From positions 79,304 to 143,303 of the forward strand of contig NZ_JASCQP010000035.1 in the NCBI RefSeq assembly GCF_030010555.1: a stretch of DNA of 64,000 nucleotides. Direction: 5' to 3'. The position numbers and the translations under genes were made by a program. A model generated the notes under the pieces. That model was not told the origin of the DNA. It worked only from the letters and a program-made list of their open reading frames with translations, and made no database searches. This document shows positions 41,186 through 50,008 of the stretch, piece by piece; the first letter of the stretch is position 1; each line of letters starts with the position of its first letter. This stretch comes from Halomonas rhizosphaerae (GTDB lineage Bacteria; Pseudomonadota; Gammaproteobacteria; Pseudomonadales; Halomonadaceae).

Positions 41186-42583
41186 ATGAGCGACCACGCC
41201 CCTCCCGATACGCTTCCGGCCTGGCTGGCCCGGCTGGAGGCGGCCCACCCGGTCGGTATCGACCTTGGCCTCGAGCGCGTGGCCGAGGTCGCTCGCCGCA
41301 TGGGGCTTCTGGATGCCCGGCTTTCCGACCGGGTCATCACCGTCGCCGGTACCAACGGCAAGGGATCGACCGTGGCCATGCTCGAGGCACTGGCCCTGGC
41401 CCATGGCATCTCCACGGCGGCCTACACCTCGCCCCACCTGCTGCGCTACAACGAACGCCTGCGTCTCGACGGCCAGGAGGCCGACGACGCGACGCTGATC
41501 GCCGGCTTCGAGGCTGTGGAGCTGGCGCGGCTGGAAGGCGAACCGGTCAGCCTGACCTACTTCGAGGTGGGCACCCTGGGGGCGCTATGGGCCATCGCCA
41601 GGGGACAAGCGGACCTGGCGATCCTCGAAGTGGGCCTCGGTGGTCGGCTGGACGCCGTCAATGTCATCGATCCGGATGTGTCGGTGATCACCACCGTGGC
41701 TCAGGACCACGCCGCCTTTCTCGGCACCGACCTGCAAGGGATCGGCCGCGAGAAGGCCGGCATCCTGCGTGCCGGTCGGCCCGCGGTCCTGGGCAGCATG
41801 ACGCTGCCGGACAGCGTGCGCCAGACGGCCACCGAACTCGGCGCCGACGTCCATGCCCTGGGTGAGGCCTTCCATCGCGAGGGGGAGGGCGTGGGCTGGA
41901 CCTTCCGGAGCTTTTGGGGTCAGACCCCGGCTGAGACGCAAGATTCGTCTACCTGCGCACAGGATACGAAAGTGACACCGCTGGGGTCTGACCCCAAAAG
42001 CATCACCGATCTGCCTGACCCGGGCCTGCCCCTGGACAATGCCGCCACGGCCCTGCAGGCCCTGATCCTGGCCGATGTCGACCTGCAGGAAGACGCCTGT
42101 CGCCGGGCGCTTGCCGGTGTCCAGCTGCCGGGACGCATGCAGTGGCTGGGGCAGTGGTGCCTGGATGTCGGCCACAACCCCCATGCCGCCGACTACCTGG
42201 CCAGGCGCCTGGCGGCGCGCCCTTGCAAAGGGCGCACCTTCGGCCTGCTGGGGATGCTCGCCGACAAGGATGCCGATGGCGTGATCACCGCCCTGTCGCC
42301 GGTGGTGGATGCCTGGGTACCGGCGAGTCTCGCGGGGGAGCGTGCCCGCACGGCGGACAACCTGGCCGAGCGCCTGGCACTCCACGGCGGAGAAGTATGG
42401 CACCGCGGCGCCTCGCCAGTTGATGCGGCCGACTGGCTGGCGGCCCGGCTCGTGCCCGAGGATCGAGTGCTGGTCTGCGGCTCCTTTTTCACCGTGGCCG
42501 AGGTGCTGGAATGGCGGCTGGCGGCGGGGAAGTCATCGGATCAGACTTCAGGGCAAGATACGGCCATCGAGGGAGCGAGATGA
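41186..42583 (+). CDS. folC: Bifunctional dihydrofolate/folylpolyglutamate synthase with an in-frame palindromic insertion
   Basis: 465 residues, some 30 longer than typical. Mur-ligase fold with P-loop VAGTNGKGSTVAML near residue 53, SPHLLRYNERL, and GLGGRLDAVNVIDPD. It adds glutamate to dihydropteroate and to folates. Residues 242-273 (starting SFWGQTPAETQDSS) look unlike any FolC segment and are encoded by a 92-bp palindromic element. The element falls in the linker before the conserved DLPDPGLPLDNAATAL segment, and the frame is intact, so the protein is probably still active. The gene overlaps dedD by four bases. Confidence 0.93.
   Translation: MSDHAPPDTLPAWLARLEAAHPVGIDLGLERVAEVARRMGLLDARLSDRVITVAGTNGKGSTVAMLEALALAHGISTAAYTSPHLLRYNERLRLDGQEADDATLIAGFEAVELARLEGEPVSLTYFEVGTLGALWAIARGQADLAILEVGLGGRLDAVNVIDPDVSVITTVAQDHAAFLGTDLQGIGREKAGILRAGRPAVLGSMTLPDSVRQTATELGADVHALGEAFHREGEGVGWTFRSFWGQTPAETQDSSTCAQDTKVTPLGSDPKSITDLPDPGLPLDNAATALQALILADVDLQEDACRRALAGVQLPGRMQWLGQWCLDVGHNPHAADYLARRLAARPCKGRTFGLLGMLADKDADGVITALSPVVDAWVPASLAGERARTADNLAERLALHGGEVWHRGASPVDAADWLAARLVPEDRVLVCGSFFTVAEVLEWRLAAGKSSDQTSGQDTAIEGAR
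41910..42001. repeat. Palindromic element inserted in frame inside folC
   Basis: The arm GCTTTTGGGGTCAGACCCC (41910-41928) and its exact reverse complement (41983-42001) enclose 54 bases that hold a small GACG...CGTC hairpin. Each arm itself contains the near-palindrome GGGGTCAGACCCC. GGGGTC(A/T)GACCCC-type hairpins are familiar as REP-like sequences, some linked to RAYT transposases, but no such gene is present here. Both ends read through in the folC frame. Confidence 0.85.
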
Positions 42584-43284
42584 AATACGGAATGCGAGAA
42601 CGTCTCAGCGGAGCAGTGATCCTGATCGCCCTGGCGGTGATCTTCGTCCCCATGCTGTTCGACGATCCTGCGCCGCGCAGCGAGCGTCCCCAACCGGTGA
42701 TGACCATCGAGCAACCGGTGGAAGTTGAGCGTCGTGACGTGCCCGACCCGGAGCCGCCGGCGAGCCTCGGACAGATCCAGTCCCCCAGCGGGGTGTCGTC
42801 GTCTCGACAGGAGGCCCCGGATGAGCGGGTCGAACCGGAGGCCGAGCAGGCGGTGGAGGCCGTAGCTGAATCGCCTTCTGCCGAGGCCTCGGGCGACGAG
42901 TCCGCCGAGACCGATACCGATGGGTCGTCCGAGACACGGGAGGCGCCCAGCGAGGATCCCATTGCCGAGCTTGCCCGTGCCGCTGACGAGCGCATGTCGG
43001 GCGAGGCCGAGCAGGCGGCCCGCGAGCAGGCCGAGCCGGCCGAAGCGGCCCCCGAGGGCGAATGGGCCGTCCAGGTAGGCAGCTTCGGGGAGTCGGCCAA
43101 TGCCGAGCGTCTCGAATCGAACCTGGCCGCACAGGGCCTGCCCGTCTACAGTCGCGTCCGGGACAACGGCCTGACCACCGTCTTTGTCGGTCCCTACGCC
43201 ACCTCCCGCGAGGCGGAGGAGGTGATGGCAGAGCTAAAGGCCGAGGCCAACCTCCAGGGCCTGCTGGTGCGGGCGGGCAACTGA
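42580..43284 (+). CDS. dedD: SPOR-domain cell-division protein DedD
   Basis: 234 residues from the ATG that overlaps the folC stop (ATGA). A short cytoplasmic N-terminus and one membrane helix (about 10-25, GAVILIALAVIFVPMLF) precede a long acidic Glu/Ala/Ser linker and a C-terminal SPOR domain (EWAVQVGSFGESANAERLES and onward). SPOR domains bind denuded glycan strands at the septum. The order folC-dedD-cvpA-purF is as in E. coli. Confidence 0.9.
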   Translation: MKYGMRERLSGAVILIALAVIFVPMLFDDPAPRSERPQPVMTIEQPVEVERRDVPDPEPPASLGQIQSPSGVSSSRQEAPDERVEPEAEQAVEAVAESPSAEASGDESAETDTDGSSETREAPSEDPIAELARAADERMSGEAEQAAREQAEPAEAAPEGEWAVQVGSFGESANAERLESNLAAQGLPVYSRVRDNGLTTVFVGPYATSREAEEVMAELKAEANLQGLLVRAGN

Positions 43285-43286
43285 GC

Positions 43287-43880
43287 ATGGCGCTGACCTG
43301 GGTCGACTGGCTCTTCGTGGCGGTGCTGGTGGTGACCGGGCTGACCGGCTTCCTGCGTGGGCTGATCCGCGAGGCGCTGGGGCTGGCCGCCTGGATCATC
43401 GCCCTGATGGCTGCGCGGCTGCTGGCCGAGCCGGTGGCTGACCTGCTCTCGGGGGTGATCGACAACCCGGACGGGCGACTGGTGCTGGCCTTCGTGCTGG
43501 TGATCTTCGCGGTGATCCTGCTCTGCGGCATTGTCATCCGCATGGTCCATGCCGCCGTGGAGTGGGTCGGGATGGGACTGCTCAATCGGGTGACCGGTGC
43601 TGCCTTCGGCATGGCCAAGGGGGCGGCAATCCTGGTGCTGGCGACCATCCTGCTCACCCTGACGCCGCTGGTGCAGATGCAGGCCTGGCAGGAGGCCGAG
43701 TTGCGGCCGACCTTCGAGCAGCTGCGCGACTGGACGGTGAGCCAGCTCGAGGGCTGGGAAGGGCGCCTGCCCGAGGCGCCGGCGTCGCTGCGCGAGTTCT
43801 CCCTGCCGCGTTCGGAGCAGACGCCGGTAACTGACGCCGACCCGGCCCCGGAAGGCGCCGGTGAGGCGACGACGCCCTGA
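43287..43880 (+). CDS. cvpA: CvpA family membrane protein
   Basis: 197 residues from the ATG at 43287, two bases after dedD; the open frame further upstream overlaps dedD and is not used. Four hydrophobic segments lie in the first 135 residues (VDWLFVAVLVVTGLTGFLRG; ALGLAAWIIALMAARLL; LVLAFVLVIFAVILLCGIVI; AAILVLATILLTL). A soluble tail follows. CvpA is linked to colicin V export and envelope stress but its activity is unknown. Confidence 0.92.
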   Translation: MALTWVDWLFVAVLVVTGLTGFLRGLIREALGLAAWIIALMAARLLAEPVADLLSGVIDNPDGRLVLAFVLVIFAVILLCGIVIRMVHAAVEWVGMGLLNRVTGAAFGMAKGAAILVLATILLTLTPLVQMQAWQEAELRPTFEQLRDWTVSQLEGWEGRLPEAPASLREFSLPRSEQTPVTDADPAPEGAGEATTP

Positions 43881-43962
43881 CATGTGAATCCCGGGGCGGG
43901 CGCCTGTTCACGGTCCCGTCCCGACTCTTTAAGCAAGCTCCAGGCAAGCGAGGTAAGGTGGA

Positions 43963-45486
43963 ATGTGCGGTATCGTGGGCCTGATGGCCAAGCAGGCGGT
44001 TAACCAGGGCATCTATGACGCCCTGACGGTGCTCCAGCATCGCGGACAGGATGCCGCCGGCATGATGACCTGGCATGAGGGCCGGTTCCTGTTGCGCAAG
44101 AGCAACGGCCTGGTGCGGGACGTCTTCCACACCCGTCACATGGCCCGCCTGAAGGGGAACATGGGCATCGGCCATGTGCGCTATCCCACGGCAGGGTCCT
44201 CCAGCGAGGCGGAATCGCAACCGTTCTACGTGAACTCGCCCTATGGCATCACCCTGGCCCACAACGGCAACCTGACCAATTCCGACCAGCTCAAGCAGGA
44301 GCTGTTCTCCTCCGACCTTCGCCATATCAACACCAGCTCCGACTCGGAGGTGCTGCTCAACGTCTTTGCCCACGAGCTGGGCAAGCAAGGCCTGCACCTG
44401 GAGCCCGGCGACATCTTCGACGCGGTGCGCCGCGTGCATCGTCGCTGCCGGGGCGGTTATGCCGCGGTGGCGATCATCAACGGCGTGGGTCTGGTCGCCT
44501 TCCGCGACCCCCACGGCATCCGTCCGGTGGTCTTCGGCACCCGTGACGAGGGCGAGGGGCAGGAGGTGATGATCGCGTCCGAGTCGGTGGCCCTCGACGT
44601 GGGCGGCTTCGACCTGCACCGTGACCTGGCGCCCGGCGAGGCGATCTTCGTCGACATGACCGGCGCCATCCATACCCAGCAGTGCGCCGATCATCCGCGA
44701 CTCGCCTCCTGCATCTTCGAGCACGTCTACCTGGCACGCCCCGATTCCATCCTCGACGGTGCCTACGTCTACGGCACACGCATGCAGATGGGCCGCAAGC
44801 TCGGCGACCGCATCCAGAGCGAGTGGCCGGAGCACGACATCGACGTGGTGATCCCCATTCCCGACACCTCGCGCACCTCCGCCCTGGAGCTTGCCCAGTA
44901 CCTGGGCGTGACCTATCGCGAGGGCTTCATGAAGAACCGCTACATCGGTCGGACCTTCATCATGCCGGGCCAGACTCAGCGCAAGAAGTCGGTGCGTCAG
45001 AAGCTCAACGCCATCGGCGTCGAGTTCAAGGACAAGAACGTGCTGCTGGTGGATGACTCCATCGTACGCGGCACCACCTGCAAGCAGATCATCCAGATGG
45101 CCCGGGAAGCCGGTGCGCGCAAGGTCTATTTCGCCTCCGCCGCGCCGCCGGTGCGCTATCCCAACGTTTATGGCATCGACATGCCGGCGGCCAGCGAGCT
45201 GATCGCCCATGGCCGCAGCGAGGCCGAGGTGGGCGAGCTGATCGGCGCCGACCGGATCTTCTATCAGGATCTCGACGACCTGAAGGCCGCCTGTCGCGAG
45301 GTGAACCCGGAACTCGAGGCCTTCGACTGTTCGGTGTTCGACGGCAAGTACGTCACCGGCGATATCGACGAGCGTTACCTGTCGGACCTCGAGGCCTCGC
45401 GCAGCGACGACGCCAAGCAGCAGCGCAGCGCCGGCGACCATGCCCTGGTGGGGATGCACAACCAGGAAGATGACATCGACGACTGA
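43963..45486 (+). CDS. purF: Amidophosphoribosyltransferase
   Basis: 507 residues. The N-terminal nucleophile Cys2 follows Met1 directly (MCGIVGLM). The glutaminase domain includes [11 protein letters not shown] and HNGNLTN. The phosphoribosyltransferase domain has the PRPP loop [13 protein letters not shown]. It catalyses the first committed step of purine synthesis. Between cvpA and metZ, as in Pseudomonas. Confidence 0.97.
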   Translation: MCGIVGLMAKQAVNQGIYDALTVLQHRGQDAAGMMTWHEGRFLLRKSNGLVRDVFHTRHMARLKGNMGIGHVRYPTAGSSSEAESQPFYVNSPYGITLAHNGNLTNSDQLKQELFSSDLRHINTSSDSEVLLNVFAHELGKQGLHLEPGDIFDAVRRVHRRCRGGYAAVAIINGVGLVAFRDPHGIRPVVFGTRDEGEGQEVMIASESVALDVGGFDLHRDLAPGEAIFVDMTGAIHTQQCADHPRLASCIFEHVYLARPDSILDGAYVYGTRMQMGRKLGDRIQSEWPEHDIDVVIPIPDTSRTSALELAQYLGVTYREGFMKNRYIGRTFIMPGQTQRKKSVRQKLNAIGVEFKDKNVLLVDDSIVRGTTCKQIIQMAREAGARKVYFASAAPPVRYPNVYGIDMPAASELIAHGRSEAEVGELIGADRIFYQDLDDLKAACREVNPELEAFDCSVFDGKYVTGDIDERYLSDLEASRSDDAKQQRSAGDHALVGMHNQEDDIDD

Positions 45487-45496
45487 GGGGCACGTC

Positions 45497-46693
45497 ATGC
45501 AGCAGGATCAGACACCAGAGCAGGAATGGGCACTGGAGACGCTGGCGATCCGTGCCGGTCACCAGCGTACCCATGAGCAGGAGCATGGCGAGCCGATCTT
45601 CCCGACCTCGAGCTTCGTCTACGGCAGCGCCGCCGAGGCGGCGGCCAAGTTCAGCGGCGAGGAACCGGGCAACATCTACTCGCGTTTCACCAACCCCACG
45701 GTGCGCACCTTCGAGCAGCGACTGGCAGCCATGGAGGGAGGCGAGCGCTGTGTGGCCACCAGCTCCGGCATGGCGGCGATCCTGGCCACGGCGCTGGCCC
45801 TGCTCCAATCAGGTGACGAGATCGTGGCCTCGCGGTCGCTGTTCGGTTCCACGGTCAGCCTGTTCGACAAGTACCTGGGCAAGCTCGGCATCACGACGCG
45901 CTACGTGGAGCTTTCGAACCTCGAGGCCTGGGAGGCAGCCATGACGCCGGCCACCCGGCTGCTGTTTGCCGAGACACCGTCCAACCCGCTCTCCGAGGTC
46001 GTGGACATCGCGGCGCTGGCGAGGATCGCCCGACGACATGAGGCCTGGCTGGCCATCGACAACTGCTTCCTGACCCCGGCGCTGCAGAAGCCTATTGAAC
46101 TGGGCGCCGACCTGGTGATCCATTCCGCCACCAAGTACCTGGATGGGCAGGGCAGGGCGATCGGCGGTGCCGTGGTGGGGCGTGACAAGGAGCTCGAGGA
46201 GGTGTTCGGGGTGGTGCGCACCTGTGGCCCCTGCCTGAGCCCCTTCAATGCCTGGATCTTCACCAAGGGCCTGGAGACGCTCAACCTGCGCATGAGGGCG
46301 CACTGCGAGAACGCCCGGATCCTGGCCGAGTGGCTGGAGGGACATCCCGCGGTGGCGCGAGTCCACTACAGCGGCCTGGCCACCCATCCTCAGCACGAGC
46401 TTGCCAGCCGCCAGCAGCAGGGCTATGGAGCGGTGTTGGGCTTCGAGGTAAAGGGGGGGCGCGAGGCAGCCTGGTCGGTGATCGATGCGACTCGCATGCT
46501 CTCCATCACCGGCAACCTGGGGGACGTCAAGACCACCATCACCCATCCCGGCACCACCACCCATGGTCGCCTCTCCGAAGAGCAGAAGGATGCCGCGGGG
46601 ATCACCGAGGGGCTGATCCGCGTGGCGGTCGGCCTGGAGGCCATGGAAGACATCCGCGCCGATCTGGCCCGGGGGCTCGACGCCCTGGTGTGA
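45497..46693 (+). CDS. metZ: O-succinylhomoserine sulfhydrylase
   Basis: 398 residues from the ATG at 45497. Cys/Met-metabolism PLP enzyme with YSRFTNPTV near the start, the substrate-face motif AETPSNPLSEV, and PLP lysine in HSATKYLDGQGRAIGG. It makes homocysteine directly from O-succinylhomoserine and sulfide. The position right after purF is the Pseudomonas arrangement for metZ and separates it from the paralogues metB and metC. Confidence 0.93.
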   Translation: MQQDQTPEQEWALETLAIRAGHQRTHEQEHGEPIFPTSSFVYGSAAEAAAKFSGEEPGNIYSRFTNPTVRTFEQRLAAMEGGERCVATSSGMAAILATALALLQSGDEIVASRSLFGSTVSLFDKYLGKLGITTRYVELSNLEAWEAAMTPATRLLFAETPSNPLSEVVDIAALARIARRHEAWLAIDNCFLTPALQKPIELGADLVIHSATKYLDGQGRAIGGAVVGRDKELEEVFGVVRTCGPCLSPFNAWIFTKGLETLNLRMRAHCENARILAEWLEGHPAVARVHYSGLATHPQHELASRQQQGYGAVLGFEVKGGREAAWSVIDATRMLSITGNLGDVKTTITHPGTTTHGRLSEEQKDAAGITEGLIRVAVGLEAMEDIRADLARGLDALV

Positions 46694-46806
46694 TCGTCAA
46701 CCCGATCGCTTGTCCATGTGGCAGGCGATCGGCTGTTCCATCTTGAACTCCTGCTTCTCGCCGCCATCTCAACAGGGCACGCATTCATTGCCGCCCAAGG
46801 AGGGCC

Positions 46807-47499
46807 ATGATGAAGATCCTGATGGTACTGACGTCGCATGACCGCATGGGTGACACCGGCCACGAGACCGGTTTCTGGCTCGAGGAGTTCGCTGCACCCT
46901 ACTACGTCTTCAAGGACGCCGGCGCCGAGATCACCCTGGCCTCGCCCAAGGGCGGCCTGCCGCCGGTGGACCCCAACTCCCAGGCCGAGGAGGCCCTCAC
47001 CGAGGAGACCCGGCGCTTCGAGGCAGATGCCGAGGCCAGGGCGCAACTCGCCGAGACCCACAAGCTCTCCGAGGTCGAGGTGAGCGACTTCGACGCCGTC
47101 TTCTTTCCCGGCGGACATGGGCCGCTCTGGGACCTTACCGGTGATCCCGATGCCCGCCGCCTGATCGAAGGCTTCCTGGCGGCCGAGCGGCCCGTGGCGG
47201 CGGTCTGCCATGCGCCCACGGTGCTGCTTGAGGCCCGCACGCCCGAGGGCGAGCCGCTGGTCAAGGGCCGCAAGGTCACCGGCTTCGCCAACAGCGAAGA
47301 GGAGGCCGTGGGCCTGTCCCAGGTGGTGCCGCACCTGCTGGAGGATGCGCTCAAGTCGCAGGGCGGTCGCTACGAGCGCAGCAGCGATGATTTCGCTCCC
47401 TTCCAGGTGCGCGATGGTCTGTTGGTGACCGGTCAGAACCCGGCGTCAAGCGCTTCAACTGCTCGCCTGTTGCTCGAGGTGCTCGCCGAGCGAAGCTGA
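46807..47499 (+). CDS. DJ-1/PfpI family protein (type 1 glutamine amidotransferase-like)
   Basis: 230 residues. The fold signatures GAEITLASPKGG and DAVFFPGGHGPLWDL, and the nucleophile elbow with Cys134 in AVCHAPTVLL, place it in the DJ-1/Hsp31-like group (HchA/YajL relatives). Members act as glyoxalases, deglycases or chaperones. The exact activity cannot be told. It appears monocistronic, with AAGGAGGG ahead of two adjacent ATGs. Confidence 0.88.
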   Translation: MMKILMVLTSHDRMGDTGHETGFWLEEFAAPYYVFKDAGAEITLASPKGGLPPVDPNSQAEEALTEETRRFEADAEARAQLAETHKLSEVEVSDFDAVFFPGGHGPLWDLTGDPDARRLIEGFLAAERPVAAVCHAPTVLLEARTPEGEPLVKGRKVTGFANSEEEAVGLSQVVPHLLEDALKSQGGRYERSSDDFAPFQVRDGLLVTGQNPASSASTARLLLEVLAERS

Positions 47500-47661
47500 C
47501 AGGTCTCGACCCACCGAGCATGCCATGCTGTCCGCCATGCCTGCCGTGGCGGGCGGCATGTGCTTTTTCCGAATGGTGCGTTCGGCTTTTTTCAGCGGAT
47601 GCCGATGGTGCGCTGCGGTAGGATGATGTGATCGACACGACGCAGACCGAGGCATCTGGAC

Positions 47662-48216
47662 ATGTGGAAGAACACCCGCAGCGGCTGGGGGCTGGTCAGC
47701 ATCCTGCTGCACTGGATCAGTGCCATGGCCATCATCGGCCTCTTCGCCCTGGGCTGGTGGATGACCGGGCTCGGCTACTATGACAGCTGGTATAACCTGG
47801 GGCCCTGGTGGCATCGCTCCATCGGCATGTTGCTGCTGTTTGCCACCTTCTTTCGCGTGGTCTGGCGCATCGCGAATCCTGTGCCGGTGGAGAAGGGGCA
47901 TCGCCTCGAGCGCCTGGCCGCGCATCTCGGCCACATCGGCCTCTATGTACTGATGCTCGTGGTGCTGGTCAGCGGCTACCTGATCTCCACCGCCGATGGC
48001 AGGGGGATCAGCGTGTTCGACGCCTTCACGGTGCCTGCCATGATCAGCGATCTGCCGAATCAGGCCACAGTGGCCGGCCAGGTCCACTGGTACAGCGCCC
48101 TGGCGCTGATCCTGCTGGCGGCGGGGCATACCCTCGCCGCCCTGAAACACCATTGGGTCGATCGCAATGACGTCCTGTGGCGCATGGTCGACCCGCGCCG
48201 TTCCCGTCGTCCCTGA
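47662..48216 (+). CDS. Cytochrome b561
   Basis: 184 residues with four membrane helices and haem-ligand histidines in the expected places (LLHWISAMAII in helix 1, WHRSIGML in helix 2, QVHWYSALAL and AAGHTLAALKHHW near the end). It belongs to the bacterial CybB family, which moves electrons in the inner membrane and has been linked to superoxide oxidation. It is next to yceI, a pairing common in proteobacteria. Confidence 0.9.
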   Translation: MWKNTRSGWGLVSILLHWISAMAIIGLFALGWWMTGLGYYDSWYNLGPWWHRSIGMLLLFATFFRVVWRIANPVPVEKGHRLERLAAHLGHIGLYVLMLVVLVSGYLISTADGRGISVFDAFTVPAMISDLPNQATVAGQVHWYSALALILLAAGHTLAALKHHWVDRNDVLWRMVDPRRSRRP

Positions 48217-48257
48217 GGCGATTCCCCCACGACACGACCCGCAAGGAGAGACACCTG

Positions 48258-48845
48258 ATGATCAAGAAGACCGCCATTGCCACCGCCCTGAGCGCCGCCG
48301 CCCTGGTGGGCGTCAGCCAGGCCCAGGCCGCCGACTATGTCATCGACACCGAGGACGGCCAGCACGCCTTCGTGCAGTTCAAGATCAGCCACCTGGGCTA
48401 CTCCTATATCCTCGGCAGCTTCGAGGAGTTCTCCGGGAGCTTCAGCTACGATCCCGAGAACCTGGACGCGTCTTCCGCCAGCGTGGAGGTCGAAGTTGCA
48501 AGCCTCAACAGTAACCATGCCGAGCGCGACAAGCACATCCTGAGCGATGACTTCCTGGATGCGGGCGAGTACCCCACCGCCACCTTCACGTCCACCGGCT
48601 TCGAGTCGACCGGCGACAATGAAGGCGTGATGACGGGTGAACTGACCCTGCACGGCGAGACCAACGAGATCGAGATGCCGGTCACTCTAGTCGGGGAGGG
48701 CGAGGATCCCTGGGGGGGCTATCGCGCCGGTTTCGAAGGCTCCACCACCCTCGTGCTGGCCGACTACGGCATCGACATGGGGGATTTCCCCGAGGTGATG
48801 CACGAGCTTGAGCTCTATGTGACCTTCGAGGGCATTCGCCAGTAA
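48258..48845 (+). CDS. yceI: YceI family periplasmic protein
   Basis: 195 residues from the ATG at 48258 (AAGGAGAG upstream). The signal peptide ends SQAQAA. The lipocalin-like YceI barrel follows (HAFVQFKISHLGYSYILGSF; LNSNHAERDKHILSDDFLDA; YPTATFTSTGF). YceI proteins bind polyisoprenoids or amphiphiles, and the genes often follow cytochrome b561, as here (41 bases apart). It ends at a strong terminator. Confidence 0.93.
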   Translation: MIKKTAIATALSAAALVGVSQAQAADYVIDTEDGQHAFVQFKISHLGYSYILGSFEEFSGSFSYDPENLDASSASVEVEVASLNSNHAERDKHILSDDFLDAGEYPTATFTSTGFESTGDNEGVMTGELTLHGETNEIEMPVTLVGEGEDPWGGYRAGFEGSTTLVLADYGIDMGDFPEVMHELELYVTFEGIRQ

Positions 48846-48878
48846 GGCATGCCCGCGATTCCACACGCAGGCAGCATG

Positions 48879-48907
48879 ACGCCCCCCGGAGATGCTCCGG
48901 GGGGCGT
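48879..48907. terminator. Terminator after yceI
   Basis: ACGCCCCCCGGA pairs with TCCGGGGGGCGT around a GATGC loop, followed by TTCATT. It lies between convergent genes and can serve both. Confidence 0.8.
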
Positions 48908-48932
48908 TTCATTACAGGGTTAGAGGTGAGGC

Positions 48933-49727
48933 TCAGCGAGTCTCGTTGAGCACCGCCTCGGGGAAGTGCCGGCGCAGGATGCGGTTCTGGAACTCATCCA
49001 CGAAGCGGCTATTGATGATGATGATGAAGCGCTCGAAGGGCTCATCGGCATCTTCCTGGTGGATGCCGTCCACGCTGTGGAAGAGACGGTCGTCGCGCAG
49101 GTGCAGGATATCCCCGGGGGCGAGGGTCGTGTCGACCAGGGGGCGGGTTCCTGCCTTGTCGGCATAGAGGTGATTATCCCCCCCGGCGACATTGTGGCGA
49201 TTCAGCACCAGGATGCTCAGCGCCTTGCAACCATCGGCGTGGATACCCTGGCCCTGCAGGGGGTCGACCATGCCCTCGCCGCGAACGCCGGTAATCTGCA
49301 TCAGGATGGGCTCGTTCGGTTTCAGGTCCCAGAGCCGGGCCCAGGCGCGCACGAAGGCCTTCACATCCGGGCGAGCCATGAACTCGGGCGTCAGCGGCTC
49401 GTAGTAGCGAAGGCGGTCCGCCATGCTCTCGGCATCATTGAAGGCGCCCCCCTGCGCCATGGGGCAATGGCCCATATCGTAGGCCTCCCCCCGCTCATCC
49501 AGGGTCAGCCAGGACATCCGCTTCCAGCGACGGTTGACGTAGGGGTCACGGGGCAGGTCGGCGGTGAACGCCTGCCAGGCCTCGAGATCCACCCGGGAGC
49601 GCACCTCGGTCCTGGCCCAGTCCTGTCGCTGCAGGGCGTCGGTGACCTCCGGTGACCAGTAGTCGGCTACCGGGTCGAGGGGCATGGTGGCGGGATCGAA
49701 GCCGTACTTGAGGGTATCGAGTTTCAT
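48933..49727 (-). CDS. 2OG-Fe dioxygenase family protein
   Basis: 264 residues. The facial triad is visible as His163 and Asp165 (GIHADGCKAL) and His217 (RLFHSVDG), with Arg233 likely to bind 2-oxoglutarate. It best fits the bacterial 2OG-Fe dioxygenase family that includes L-isoleucine 4-hydroxylase, whose members hydroxylate free amino acids. The substrate here is unknown. It is monocistronic and convergent with yceI. A leader hairpin lies upstream. Confidence 0.78.
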   Translation of the reverse strand: MKLDTLKYGFDPATMPLDPVADYWSPEVTDALQRQDWARTEVRSRVDLEAWQAFTADLPRDPYVNRRWKRMSWLTLDERGEAYDMGHCPMAQGGAFNDAESMADRLRYYEPLTPEFMARPDVKAFVRAWARLWDLKPNEPILMQITGVRGEGMVDPLQGQGIHADGCKALSILVLNRHNVAGGDNHLYADKAGTRPLVDTTLAPGDILHLRDDRLFHSVDGIHQEDADEPFERFIIIINSRFVDEFQNRILRRHFPEAVLNETR

Positions 49728-49765
49728 GGGATCTTCTCCATTGGGTGTGGGGCGTGATTGCCCGT

Positions 49766-49791
49766 GGGTTGCCCGAAAGCCCGGGCAACCC
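49766..49791 (-). other. Stem-loop upstream of the dioxygenase gene
   Basis: GGGTTGCCC and GGGCAACCC, 9-bp arms with an eight-base loop, about 40 bases before the minus-strand start. It could be a leader hairpin; no function can be assigned. Confidence 0.4.
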
Positions 49792-49908
49792 TAGGAAAAG
49801 GAGAAGATTTGCAACGAAATGTCAAAAAATGTACCAGACTTGTCGTACTGGTCGGTTGGGATCCTTCGTTGAATCGGCGGATGGCAACACCTGGCCGACT
49901 TGATGCGT

Positions 49909-49926
49909 TGTAGGATATTTCCTACA
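49909..49926. promoter_or_regulatory. 18-bp palindrome upstream of the GGDEF/EAL gene
   Basis: TGTAGGATATTTCCTACA, an inverted repeat of TGTAGGA around four bases, 82 bases before the gene at 50009. A near-identical palindrome stands upstream of the other c-di-GMP gene (63518-63535). The form resembles GacA/UvrY/SirA-type boxes (TGTAAG-N6-CTTACA) bound by LuxR-type response regulators; the assignment is inference. Confidence 0.55.
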
Positions 49927-50008
49927 CATGCGGGTAGGATGGGGAGTCTCGATGTCGCACCAAGGGGCCATCTGGCTTCATGATGAGGGGTGACATCGTC
50001 ATCCGAAG

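Noticed and set aside
49835..49858. ACCAG...CTGGT dyad as a quorum-sensing lux box
   Set aside because: Arms are only five bases with the wrong spacing, and no luxR/luxI gene is in the window.
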